Origin: Lingula anatina | Lineage: Eukaryota; Brachiopoda; Lingulata; Lingulida; Lingulidae | DNA length: 64,000 bases | Direction: 5' to 3' | Assembly: GCF_001039355.2 (NCBI RefSeq) | Contig: NW_019775645.1 | Location: 63,006 to 127,005 of the forward strand | Part shown: piece after piece, positions 41,901-55,700 of the stretch | How positions within the stretch are numbered: the stretch's first letter is position 1 | How the letters are laid out: every line of letters begins with the position of its first letter | Position numbers and translations under genes: made by a program | Notes under the pieces: model-generated | Told to the model about the DNA's origin: nothing | What the model saw: the letters and a program-made list of their open reading frames with translations, nothing else | Database searches by the model: none

Positions 41901-43686
41901 TTTTTGTACAAACAAGCAGTTTGCTAGTTTTCTATTCAAAGGATTTAGATTAAGGTGATATTGCAAGCTTAATAGTGCATATCCTGATAGCACTCATGCC
42001 TACTAAGTGTAACTAGTCCACAAGTTAAACAAGAAATGTGCATTTCCTTAAAAGATGTACTTCAAAAACATATTTTTAGGTTGATTTACATCAGAAGCAT
42101 TTATGATATTATGGAAATGGATAGAAGAACAAAATAGATTGAAGGCATATTTATTACATATTCATAAGTTAGCCTGACTGGGAACCATGTATTTTATATT
42201 AAAGTACATGTTAGTTTAAATTTGGTTTAAATTTTATGTCCAGGACACAAATACCACGGAATGTCGCATCTCTTCTTTGAATTTTGTGACCTAGACTCGT
42301 TACATTGACAAATTTAATTATGAAAGAAATGCTGTAGATAATGATTTTGTTTCATTAATAGACTTGTGCTGTTAGGAAAAAAACAAAATATATAATTTCA
42401 TCCCTATGTTTAACAGTGTAATTTTGAATTAGAACCTGGACGAGCATTTAGAGAAAAAAACTTCTTTTGTTAGAAGTTTTTGGAAGAAGTAGTGGTCATC
42501 CTGACAGCATTCCTTTGTTTTAAGTTTTTGAAAGAAGTAATGGTCATCCTGAGCTACCTGAGGGTCAAGAGATGACTAATGACCGGTCAACTAGGAACAA
42601 GTGGTGATAACTCTGTGGGTTAAGAGGGGGTGGGGGTCAGTGTCATCCACGCCCTCCGAGAAAATGTTATCTTTGTGTACCGGTGAACCCAGTTGACTTT
42701 TCTTTTGGATGTAAGATATATTTATTGCCTAGAAAATGGTGTGGAATTTAAACTATTAATTTTGGTGATTTTTGTGTTAACAGTTACGCTGCAGGGAGGA
42801 AGTAGGTTAAATAATTTGCACATGGGTATATATATATATGATTGATATGCAGTCACTGGACATGGTGTTAGAGGGAAGTGGTAGGCAGTGCAATGCATGC
42901 CTCAGGAGAAAATTTATCTGTGCTGATGAACCCAATTGACTTTTCTTTTCAAAATAAGAGCCCCTTGTCACCCTGATAATGGTTTGGAATTTAAACTATT
43001 AATTTAAGTGATATTTTTGTGTAAATTCTTTTGCTTCAGGGAGAAATTTGAAAATTTTGCAAATAGGCACATGATTAATATGTATGGTACGCAGTCACTG
43101 TACGGCCCAAGTTGCTACCCAGAGGGTAGAGAACCTGCATTTTTTTTACCAACTTGTCTTTTGTACCATGTATAGGTATCTTTTTCTCCAATTTGATATA
43201 ATTATTTTCACTGTCTCCCAATATTAACATGCATGTCTGCTACTTTTACCTTCCAGCAACTGGAGCCATTTTTGTCCAACTGTCACAGTGCAGCCAAGTT
43301 TCTTCTGGCCATCATGCGTGAGATGACCTCTATAACAGGGATGCCGCAGACATCTGTCGATACAAAGAAGGTCATCGAAAGACACGAACAGTATGTGCGG
43401 AAGGCATTTGAAGACGCAAGGTTGATCAGCCTGCAGAATGAGGGGACGGCCATATTGGGACTCATGAACAAGCTGGAGCCTACACTTGGACACAGTCAGG
43501 ACTACAGGTGAGGAAATTGTTCACTTGGTTAGTTAATTACTTTGCTGACAATTTAAACTAGTAGAAAGGTGTCACTTTTATTTTTGTTTTTTAAATTGCT
43601 TTGGAGATTTGAGGTAGTAGTGGAACTAATCCTTATTTATGTTTTAATTTTATTATGTTTTTTTTTTTGCATATTTACCGATGAAT

Positions 43687-43729
<43 letters not shown>

Positions 43730-46700
43730 TCTTTTATTTTGCATTTAGACAAGTGTTGATAACCACTGCTATTTATGACACATACTTGTTCTTACAGGGA
43801 TGCTATGGACCTGGTGAATGGTGTATACACAGAGGTTCACGAATGCATGGCCAGACTGACCAAGCTAGCATCCACCAGAGTGCAGAGGTTAGAGCAGTGC
43901 TTGCAGCTCCGAGAGTTTGAGGAACAGTCTGCAAAGGTACAAAAACATTTTTTATATCTTTCAAGACGTGCTGCAAATTTAGAAAAAAGAAACATCTGAA
44001 CAGCTTGATTTTTAACTTTGGTCTCTTTATTCATCTATTTTGCCAACAATGAGCAAATTCAAGGAGAAACCCCAATCATGAAAAATATCTTTAATTAAAA
44101 TATTGCAAAATTCCTGTTTCATTCACATTTCAACCTGACAAGAACAGAAACAGACAATATTATGAAGAACTTTTGACTACAGGATATGCCACTTTATATT
44201 TCGCTGACAAGAAACATTGACTATGACAAAACTGTTATGGCCATTTAAAAGGTGCCCAATAAATATAGAAAATACAGGACCATATATAAAAAACTTAATT
44301 TCTAACCATGTAATATGTTCATATTCAGATGATAGCATGGCTGAGAAAAGATGGAGAGGCTCTGATCCAGGAACACAGCACAGTGGGTGACAACCTGAAG
44401 GCTTTAAGAAAGCAGCAGAAGGAATTTGAGAAAGGATACTTTGCAGCAATGGTAGGAATACTGATGCTTTTAGTTTACAGTTTGGGGTAGCTCAGACTAT
44501 GGCTGTATTCCCAGAGCTTTTAGATCGATCTATCCCCGTGGGGAGTCTCACTAGATTACTGTCAGATAATCCGGCTTAAATGTCCGTCCCGCCTACTACA
44601 AGCTGTAAGGGGGTAATTAACTTTGGTGTCCGCTCGGCTGACAGCTATTTAGCGTGAACCCCCAGGGAGTTAGGTCGATCTAAAGTAGATCGATCTAATC
44701 TCTGGAAATGGGGTCATTGACTATTTTAATTGATGCCTTAATTAAAAAGTGATTTGCTTTGGGGTGAAGAATGTAAACATATGGAGTAGTTTTACCCCTA
44801 GTTGTCTGTGCTGTTGCTTTAAATTGATAATTTGGCAAAGCAAAATGTAATTCTAGACAACTATCTAATGCAAACAAAAAATCGTAGGATGAATCCAGAA
44901 AGAGATTTGTTTTTTCACTGTCAGCTTTTTCGTACTTCTAAAATTTGCGGTTGTCCTTAGGAAAGGTCAGTAGCATCCAGATTTTATGTCTTTCCCTTCT
45001 GGTAAAACTGCTGGTTAAAGAGGTGGAGTATTTTGGTTGTTTTTATTATTGGAAGGCAGGGGTATTCTCGTCCTATCAGGGATATTTTTGGGGATAATCA
45101 ACCATGTTTTACAATTTTGGTTGGTCCATTGAAATATTAAGACTGGAGGAGGTATGGAGGGATCTTTGAGAATGAATAGCTATAAATGTCATCTAGATTC
45201 TGTACCAAAACAATATAAAATATTGTAAGGGCTTAAGACATAGGTTTAATGGTCAGATGTTAATGTTGAATTGTATAAAGGTCAAGTTAAAATAGGTCTG
45301 GACAAATGTACAGTTCCCATTAACCTCCTGAATACAGAATGGAAGGGCCCATAGAGTGCTAAAGCACGGAAAGTACCTTTACTGCAAAGACATTAGCGGA
45401 TGCCGTGCATGCTGGGTATTCTTTGAATTCGAAACCTAACCAATGCTCAGTTAGGTAGCAGATCATTGGAGTTCCAAAAACAAAAAAGAGGTACATACCT
45501 GAAGTCATTGAAGTCTGCTGTGGTATTTGACAGATCTCCAAGTTTGGTGTCTATGTGTTGACTTAACAATGTGATAGCACCTTCAAACATATTGCATTGT
45601 GAGAGAGGACCTAGTTAAAGGAGTGCTCAGTATAAGCTTGGGTATTTCATGAAAATTGGATTTACCAAATGTTTTCTGGAATTTTGGGACTTAAAGCTTT
45701 TGGATGAAAAAATGTAGAACTGCATTAAGTGTTCCATGCTATTGGTTTAAGATTAGGGGTGGATTTTGGCAGATTTTTACTTGAAATTGGGACTTATTGC
45801 AAAAAAAAAGTTCATTTCCAAGAATGTTGGAGTTAAGTATAACCTGGTCGTAAGCTGTACACAACAGAGGATTTAAAAAAAAAAGGAGAAGATATTTTGA
45901 TAGGAATTACAGAGCTAAATCTTTCAAACCCTGCAATGGAAACAGCAGAAGGCCGACCTTTTTTCACACTGGAATGAGATGATAATGTCAGGGCAACACA
46001 TCTTCAACAGATTTTGACATTATGTCGCCTAGAATTTGAAAACGGCAGATGTGAGCCCTAAAACATGACAGGGTCAGGTATAGAGGCCAGGCATCTTGAC
46101 AGGATTTTCAGAGAAGACCTCAGTGGAAGTTGGTGTGTAATGTCGTGCTGGCAGACATGTTGGAAACGGTAAACATGGCAGGGTATCATCTCAGACAGTT
46201 CAAATTTACAGTGGACAAAGATAAACTGACAAAGGTACAAGTAATATGGCTCGAGTAACTTTACGTGATAATTCTTTCTCAGTGGAAATTGTATTCCAGG
46301 GGGAAAACTTTTGATTTTAGTAGAGCATGAGATTAAGAGACAGCTGATATTGGTCGTGTCAGTTACAGTACTGAATCCTCTTACTTTATTACCGATGTTT
46401 ATGTTGGTTGCTTAGCAAAGGCAGATACTCTGCAAACAGTTTAAATTGAGAATTTTTTTTAAGAATCCTGAAAAAAATTGTTGTGCATGCTGGATTTGAT
46501 GCTTATAAAAATTGAGCAATAGTTTTGAGAAAGGCAAAATATTGAAAGAAGGATGTCCTGTCAGGATGTGGAGAGAGAAAGAGGAGCAGGAAATACTTGA
46601 ACATTTTCCTTATGATATCCTTGTTTAGTTTTCGCTGGTAAAATTTTAAGTTTTCGGTACCTTTGGTATGGTTAAGTTCAATTTGTCATTTCCTGAGGCA

Positions 46701-49700
46701 GTAGGAGAAAAAGTTCACTTAGTCAGATATATTTTCATACCATTTCAAGACCTAAACTGGGATGGGATTGCTTAAGAACATTTAGGACAAAGAGTTCAGA
46801 CCAAAACATTGTTTTTGTAATTTAAAGCAAGAAAATCCATTAGGAATTTTTCATCTGCCAGGACCATTTTAATGGAAGCCTCTCAGCATTGTTTATGACA
46901 GATAACAGAGTTTTTTTAACCAACAAAGAGACCCAACCTCATGGTTGCTGTGGAAACAGAAGGTAATGCTTAGAAACACTTCAGTACTTCTGATAGTTTA
47001 AGGAACATGGTGTAACAATATACAGATTTTTTTGGCGGAAATGTGAAAGCAAAGTCCAGGTCTTTGTTGTAAGCACATTCCAGCTATTTTAACCTTAGTG
47101 AGTGAGCAGTGAGGGTTGTCACGTCTGCTTAGGTGGGTTACTGTAATTTTTTTGCAAATCTGTTATTGATATATTGAAAAGAAACTGTTCCCAATGAAGT
47201 AGGTTTTACATTAAAAAAGGATATTTTTCATACTGAAGAAAATCTTTTTGTAACTTAGTGCATTTTGATAATTTTATATTGTCATATATCCATAATAGTC
47301 TAAAAATTCTTAAATGGACAGCTGACATATTCTTTAAAATGTGCCCAAAAAGGCATTTTGAGTACTCTGCAAAACGTGTATGTGAAAGCATAGTTTGGCT
47401 TAGCTAATGGACTGAAATCCAATTATGACTGTTTATCTTTGCTTGGTGTTTTGTGATTGTTTTACTGTGGACAGAGTCCTCACAGTTGGAGTGACCAGAC
47501 TTTAAACTGTGGGCTATCAGGGACACAGTGGGTTGCTAATAGCTAGCAAGAATGTCTGCTCAAGATTGGCTGTCAGAGAAATGACATGTGACCTATAACT
47601 GGCCTGCCCTCTGGTGGTGATGTCTTTTGCTGTCTGCTTCCAGTGTTCAATTTTGGAGGGAAATTGGATTCCTTGAAACATAATTAGATTCAAACTTGGA
47701 TGTTTGGTGGTAAAAATGTACTCTTGAAACTAAACATGTATTACTTTTTGAGTTGTATTGCAATCATATGTTTTCATCCAAATTTGATGAATTTCTAAAT
47801 TATATTTATATTTTCTGTCAACCTCCAGACTAAGTTAGAGAAGTGCCAAGACTTGATAGAAGAAGCCAGTCTGCTTGCAGAGTCCGAGTCCTTCAAAGAG
47901 CACACGGGTATTCGTGAGGTTGCACGCACATTGAAGAGACACATTCATCACTTTACTAGTCGCGTGGAAGAGACGCGGGAGAGGATTGAGGATCAGTCCC
48001 AGTGTTATCATCTCTTGGATAAGGTGAGAGTGTTTTCTTTTTTATTTATTTATTCATTTACGTATTGTTTTTTAATTGCGGGCGGAGGGGGGGGGCAAAG
48101 CAAATTTTCTTCATCCATTTGTATAGTTTTAACATTAACAGAAATACTTCAAATTTGTGCATTTAGCAAAAGAAATTAAACAGTGCTTTCATAAAGACAT
48201 GCACTTACTGATGAGAAAGTTGAACAAAAGTTAATCTTTGATGAAATCACCAAAATATGAAAAATACATATATTATTTAAGATCCATTGACAAGTTGAAT
48301 AGCTTAACAAAGGAAAAAAAGTAACATGATATTGTTAGTTAACCCAATTTACATTCTTTTCCTCCAACTCCGCGACCACCACCCAACTTTAAGTAAGCCA
48401 TTTTATTTTTGCCAAACAAGATTAGACATTGGATGAACTAAGTGGATTTTCAGCACAAAGTGCACAACTTATAAATTTGATTAATAGTAATACTCTTAAG
48501 TGTTAACTAATGTAAACCTCTGCTCTGGCCTCTTTTGAAAATAGCAATACAGTAGAAATACAAGTTAAAGCATTATGGAAGAGTTTGGCCATTTTTTTCT
48601 CTTGTGAGTATGTTTTGGAACCGAATCTTTTCTTGTCAGTAAACTTGTGTTTCAAAAAATAATTTGCTTTCTGAAGAGTCCGACATTTTGCAGCAGACGC
48701 CTGTCATGTGTAGAAAGTGATCCCAAGGTCATAGTTTAATGTCCGCTGTGGCAGCTGTTCACAAACCCAGCTTTGAAATGACTTGAGTCTGTGACAGTTA
48801 TGTGTGTATGTAGGCAGATACAGGCATGCAGTTGTCTACGTCATTTTGATGTGGCAGCTGTTTCACTGGAAACTTTTAGAACACAGAGAGCAGCTTTTTT
48901 TTTTTAATCTAGACAGTTACAGGAGCAGATGTCTGTGACAGGTTTGTTGCATCGCAACATGGAGATGTCTAAATTTTCTGGTAGTTATGAATGTGTAGAA
49001 CTTGAGCAATGTCAGGTACACATGTAGCTCCATGTCATTTGGCAGAAAACTACAGTACAGGAGGAGATTTGCTTGACTGTCTGTTCAACAACAGCTGGAG
49101 CCTGTTATATTGAAATTTTTGAGGTCCATTGGCTCACAGCTTGAATGAAGCCAGTCTTGTGCTTTAAGTCTTCTGTGGTAGTTTACATTGCAGCTGCAAA
49201 TTTCTTTTGATGCCATAATTTTGGGTTTTTATGTACAGACACAGATGTGTCTGTACATATAGCCATCATCTGCGTCTGTCGTCGCCGTCGCCGTCGTCGC
49301 CGTCGCCGTGCACTTTTACCGATAACACGATAAGTGGAAAACTGTTTTTTCTTTTGGCTTGAAACTTACAGAACTGATGAATATTTGTAATACGCAGGTC
49401 AAGTTCGAAAATCAGCATGATCGGNGCCTTGTTTGGTTTAAATTTGCCAAGCATTATGCACAATATTGCTAAAATGATGCAACAAATTATCTCAATTTAG
49501 CAGAAAATAAGATGCCAGACAAGAATTTAATGTACGCTCTTTCTTTCCACAGGCTTATGAATGGGCATTGGAAGCCATGAAATATGTTGCCAGCATGAAA
49601 ATGGACACTTGCAACACCATTGAAGGCCTTGAAACATTGAGCACCAGTTTAGCATCATACCTAAAGAACCACCCCCCTATAGGGGGAGACACCTTTGATA

Positions 49701-52700
49701 AGATGCAAGACTTAGCCGTTAGGCTCAAAAACGAGAAACTCCAAGAACAGTGCAAAGTGGCACGGTCTCGGTGTTTAGAGACTGGGGAGTTATTACGGGT
49801 ACGCCAGCTTACACTATGTAAAGCCAAGGATCAGTTAATTGTAACTCAAATGAAAAAAGACAGTGAAGGGAGAAAGCCCTTGGTGATGCCAGAAACACCA
49901 CAGATGAGACGGAGATATAGTCATGCATCAGACAGTGTAGACAATAAAGTGTGGCTGCCAAAATCTTCAAGTACGCCTGTTAGTCAGCAGCAATCTTTGG
50001 CGCATATTCGGCGGAGGTCGTATGCAGGAATGCCCTCCTCTCAGCTGATGCAGCCAGGGAGCAGAAACAGTGTTCAAATGTTCGGGGTTTCCCCTCCCAC
50101 TTACAGGGACAGCATTGGAATGAATCTCTCTGAATATGAGGAGCAACTCTTTAACGAAGGACTCATCACTGAGGATATGTCACACAGAGTGGTGACGTCC
50201 ATTCCCAGACCACGCTCACGGGAAAACCTTACCAAAGATGATGTGGATTCTGCAAGCATCTCTTCCGAATCCACAACAACATCATCATCCTCAACCACGG
50301 TGTCAATGAACAAAAAGGACAGGATTTTGAAGCCTCTTAGAAAAATGATAAAAACACACAGTATGCCTCTATTCACAAACTTAGGTGGTGCTAACTCTTC
50401 AATGTCAACGTCAGCGTCATCATCCTCGTTATCTCCACAGTGTGTCCAGCAGATGGCGCCAATTGTGGAGAGGAGGCAGGCTGATAGTTTGCTAGAGAAG
50501 AGGCAAGGGAAATCCATCAGTCTAATTACAGGGAGTTCTGACAGCTTACCTAGGTGAGTAACTAGGCTAGGCATGTACAGGCATATATATTTTATTCCAG
50601 TGTCATTAAAATTGTGTTTTCCTAGAATTGTGACTCTTACCTTGTGAAATGTACTGGTGAGTAACATGTCCCATGTATTCTGTTCAACATTCATGGAGTC
50701 GGGTGATACAAGCTTGTTCAATTGATTTCCATAAGTGACCAAAACAAAGAGGAAAGTTGAATTTGATTCTGAATAATTATGCCAACTATTTGTAGTCTGA
50801 ATGTAGCCACAAACTAATAGAGAGTCCAATTTGATATTGAGTTTTGATGTCTTTGTTATGTAGTCTACCAGAAGAAGAGGAACCCCAGGTGACAGAGCCC
50901 CGTAAGGAGAGCTGGTCCCCAGTTCCTGTGAACACACATCTCATCAGTAAACCCCATCACAGCTCCATGTCTGATCTCAGGCTGACAGAGGCGGAGATCA
51001 AGAGCAGACGGTAGGTGCTGAGTTATCATAGAATACACACAAATACAGCAATCACTTAATATTGTTGAATGTCTCACATTTTCTATTATTTGACTTTTTT
51101 CAAGATTTATAATTTTCAGATGTTTAAAATAATGTACAAAATGCCAAAATACCTTTTTACAACATTTGAATAAACTTATTTAAGTACTACCTACAAAAAT
51201 TTGTATATGTGTAAGGGGGGGGGGGGGGGGGGGTTATTACTATAATTACTCTAGGCTTTACACTGTGCAGTTTTGATTTTTTTATTTTAATAAATTCTGG
51301 ATAGGATGTGTTAATGAAGGCAGTTGAGAAAGCATAAATTGAAAAAATATGACTTTAACGTTGAATAACTTTGTGAAAGAAGGGTACAATAAAATAAATA
51401 TTTACTTCTTGAAATGCTTTTATTTTGTTCAACAATATTCCATCTGTGACTTCAGAACATTGAACCTTGTCATGCGTGAGATGGTCCAGACGGAGCGGGA
51501 CTATGTCCAGTCCCTCAAGTATGTGATCCAAAACTACATTCCGGAGCTGGAGCGCGATGACGTGCCTCAGGCGCTGAGGGGCAAACGCAACCTCATCTTC
51601 GGCAATATCGAAAAGATCTACCAGTTCCATAGCCAATATTTTCTCCAAGAACTGGAGCAGAGTGAAGGGTCTCCATTCCAAGTGTGCCAATTCTTTCTAC
51701 AACATGTAAGCTTTCCCCATCTTTGACAATTTATATTATGTAATGTTTCTTATAAAATAATTATTTTCAGAACATGATTTTATTTTCCTGGCACAAATAC
51801 GAACTTGAATTAACTACCACTGGAAACTACTACCTTGTGTTTAGTAATTGAAGTTTTATGTATAAATTTTTTGCTGGTTATTTTTCAGGAACCTCAGTTT
51901 TACCTGTATGCCTTGTACAACAAGAACAAACCCAAGTCTGATGCCTTAATGCAGGACTATGGCAGCAGGTTCTTTCGGGTAAGGAACAATAATTTCAGCA
52001 AGTGATAACAGGAGGAGATAGATACTAGTTGGGGAAAAATTGTTTCTATGCAGCCATGCCTCATGGCAGTGATGAGTAATACTAACCAATTTTAGTTTTT
52101 TTTACCAGAAATTTTGTTTCATTCATGTCATCAAACAAATTTAGCACCAAAGCATTCATAATCTTCTTTAAAGCAAATCTGATATTGGTATGAAAACACA
52201 ATGAATTTGAAAAGATTGTCCCACTGTAAAATTCTCATTTAAAGAAAATCTATCTTAGATCTTTTCAACCATCACACTGTTTAGTTGAGCACTTTTCATC
52301 CAAAATTCTAGCTCTTCATCTCTTTGAACTGACACATTGCTGTCTCGACCACCTCAATCTATTATAATATTTATTGGATATATATTTTGTGTTCCCTAGG
52401 CTAAGCAAGTGGAGCTAGGAGACAGAATGGACCTGGGGAGCTACTTGTTAAAGCCAGTCCAGAGGATGGGGAAGTACGCCCTCCTGCTCAAACAGATCAT
52501 CAAGGAGTGCCCAGAGACGGAGCCCGAGTACCAGGATCTGAAGGTAGAGTACCATTTTTGATTAAGAACAAATGTTTACTTCTTGGGATGGCTGGCTTTT
52601 TCAAAAGGTCTTTTGTGAAAAGTTTGACAGACAGTTTGACAGAGAATGTTGTTGATTTAAAATTCAGCAATAGTATCATAATTTTAAATTGCCTAGCTGT

Positions 52701-55700
52701 TTGTTTAATCAGATGTGTTGCTTTATAAGTTAGAAGAAGCTCCTATTTTGAATTTTTTTCTCCAAAACAAAGGAAATGTGTGTATTTATTCTCAGGTCAG
52801 AACCTTAACATTTATCAGTCACACACAATTTTTTCTGCAGGCTGCTGAAGAAATGGTGAAGTTCCAACTTCGTCATGGAAATGATCTCCTTGCCATGGAC
52901 GCCATTATAGGATGTGATGTCAACCTTCCTGAACAAGGTCGTCTGCTTCGTCAAGAGAGCTTCCTTGTCTGGCAGGGTCGACGGAAATCAGTGCGTCATG
53001 TGTTTCTGTTTGAGGATCTGATACTATTCAGTAAGACCAAGAGAAGTGCCTTTGGTCATGATGCTTACATTTACAAGAGCAGCATCAAGGTGAGATTTTT
53101 TTCTTTTTTAGTTGTGGTTTATTTGAAGTAGAAGTTTATTTGTTTGAAGTACTATCATTATTCATCCAAGATGTAAAAGTATTCTGTAGCAGGTCAGATC
53201 AAAAGATGGTTAAATTATTAAAAGTTTTCTTGAATGTGCAATTTTTGAATATTTTCATTGACTCATTTCAAGTTAAATAACTAATAATATTTCTGAAATT
53301 TATGCACTTTGTATTTATGTGCTAAGTTTATCAAAACTGATCAAAAGTCATCCATTTTGCCCCCTCAGACAACAGACATTGGGATGACAGAAAACGTGGG
53401 AGACAGTGGCTACAGGTTCGAGATCTGGTTTCGCAAACTGAATCATGGCGACACTTATGTCCTGCAAGCTGCATCCTCTGATTCGAAAAATGCCTGGGTG
53501 CGTGACATCTCTCGCATTCTCTGGAGACAGGCCATCAGAAATAGAGGTTGGTAGTAAAACAATTATTTTTGTTTATAGTAAACATTTTAATAAACCCATA
53601 TCAATGAAATGTTTTCTGTTGCTTATAATGTCAGAAAAAGAACAATGCATTTTGGGGTACAATAAAAGAAACTGAACAATGTAGCAAAGTAAAGTAATTA
53701 CAATATGTATGAATTTATAATAACCTTTGTCCTTCAGAACTGCGCCAAGCAGAAATGACATCAATGGGAATTGGCAGTAAGCCATGTATTGACTTGAAGC
53801 AGAGTGAAGACAACATCAGTGACAGGCTGGTGAACATTTCCATGGGGAATAAACGTAAGCCACTCGTCCAAGTTCCACACAACATTTTTGCCATGTTAGA
53901 ATACTGTTCGTCAGTCATAAAACAGATTTCACTTTTCTGTTATTTGCTTATGTCATTAAATTACATAAATTAGTTGGGTAAAAAATAAAAATCTAAAATT
54001 GGACTAATTGTCAGGGTTACTTACATCTAATTTAAAGGCAACTGTTTGATGTCATGCACAACCAAATAACCTCCAATTTCTTTGATTAACTGAGAATTAT
54101 CATATTTCTATTCTTATTATTTGAGTACATATGTATACAAATTATCAATATTTTTACTTTTAACTTTCCAGCTCGCACCAGGAATTCAATAGCTGTTTCT
54201 TCATTTGACCATCTAAAAAACGGCAACAAACGTCCACATTCCATTATCTCAGTCAGTAGCACATCATCGTCCAGTAGCGGTCAGTCCAGTTACCAAGGCA
54301 ACATGTTTGGTACACTCAATGTGACTCTGTATGAGCAGGGTGAAGATGACTTCTCCAAACCCTGCAGGTCTTATACACTGTGTTCAGTAGGTGAGGGACA
54401 GATCTGGTCATGTTTTGATTGTTTTAAGCATAGGATGATATTAAAATAGTTAGTACCTTTGAAACAATTCCACCAGAAGACACTTTAGGTAATGATGATA
54501 ATTTTCTACATGAAATGCTAACCAATTTTCTACATGAAATGCTAACCCATATCTGCAATGATTTATCATGGTGCCATGGATTCAAAAGTAAAAATTGATT
54601 AGTTTTCTTTTGCACGGAGATACTCAAACAACTTCTGTGACTTTTAAAACATTAACAAATGTACAGATATTTTCATGAGGTAGTTTTGTACATTCCTAGG
54701 GGCAAAAAAAGTGAAGTTTTTTTAACATTCTTTTCTCAAATTTCAGAGAGTGGTATTTGTGCAGACATGAGCACAGAATCCAGTGAGTCAACCAGTAAAC
54801 GTGACGTGGAGAGAAGTGACAGCGGGGCATCTGTCAGCTCTTACACGCTGCAAGCCTCACCAACATCCACCATGGCATCCAGCTCTATGGTGACAGAGGT
54901 AATGTCCATTAGTATGATTGAAAAAAATATTTGCCAATGACAAAATTATCTTTATAAAATGTGCTCATCTGGACTTTGTGGCAAGTTTAAATCTGTGCAT
55001 TTTGCTAGTAATTTGCAGAAAAAAAATAAAAATTCTCTTTGATATATATACCAGCATTTTTCATTTATAAAGATTTGAATTTTCAACAATGAAAGGTTCA
55101 AAGTAGAACAATGCTCTTACTTCCACTTAATGTAGTTTTTCTTACATTTCAGGTATAAAAGAAGTATAATGTGCATGATCAACTGATGTGAATTTCAAAG
55201 TGCCAACTGACATGACACGATGGTGTGTGGACGTTGTAGAACTCAATATTTTCATCCAAAAATGATCCTTTCTTATTGTCAACAAGTAAAACTGAGGTGG
55301 GATTTCCAGAAAACATAAGGTACTACATTGGCTTATCTTGGAAGTAATCACCTTCTGGTGGTGACACTTGACACTATGGAGATGGATACATTGCAAAAAT
55401 AGTGGAATTACAGTGAATTTCGAAACTTGGCATGAAACAACAATGCTATGTCATTTTCAAAGCAGCATTCAAGCACCAGAATGGTATTTATGTAAATTAT
55501 GAATACAGGATCTTTTAAGAACCACAAATTGTAATTAAAATCTTTTTGCTGTCTTTTGTTTAAGCAGCAAGGTCTTAGTTGCTTTATTAAAAGCAGAAAT
55601 TCAATTTTAAAAAATCCCAGAAAGTATTTTAAAACTGAAAGTTTATTTGCTTTATTTTATAAAACAAATAGAAAACATGGGAGATTTAACTAATGCATTT

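Larger units (their letters stand above)
38009..43256 (+). other. Introns around the last SEC14 exon
   Basis: AT-rich introns of about 2.5 and 2.7 kb on either side of the exon at 40465. Apart from the repeats listed, nothing was recognised. A short stretch at 39635-39980 is open on both strands but matches no family. Confidence 0.7.
48024..49552 (+). other. 1.5-kb intron before the large linker exon
   Basis: Contains the 49231 inverted repeat and the trinucleotide tract; no coding content seen. Confidence 0.7.

Noticed and set aside
49266-49463. Minus-strand frame with Gly-Asp repeats
   Set aside because: It is the translation of the GTC/GCC tract and includes an ambiguous base.
50101-50937. 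278-codon minus-strand frame opposite the large GEF exon
   Set aside because: It is the antisense shadow of a well-supported coding exon; poly-Asp/Glu runs are the complement of Ser codons.
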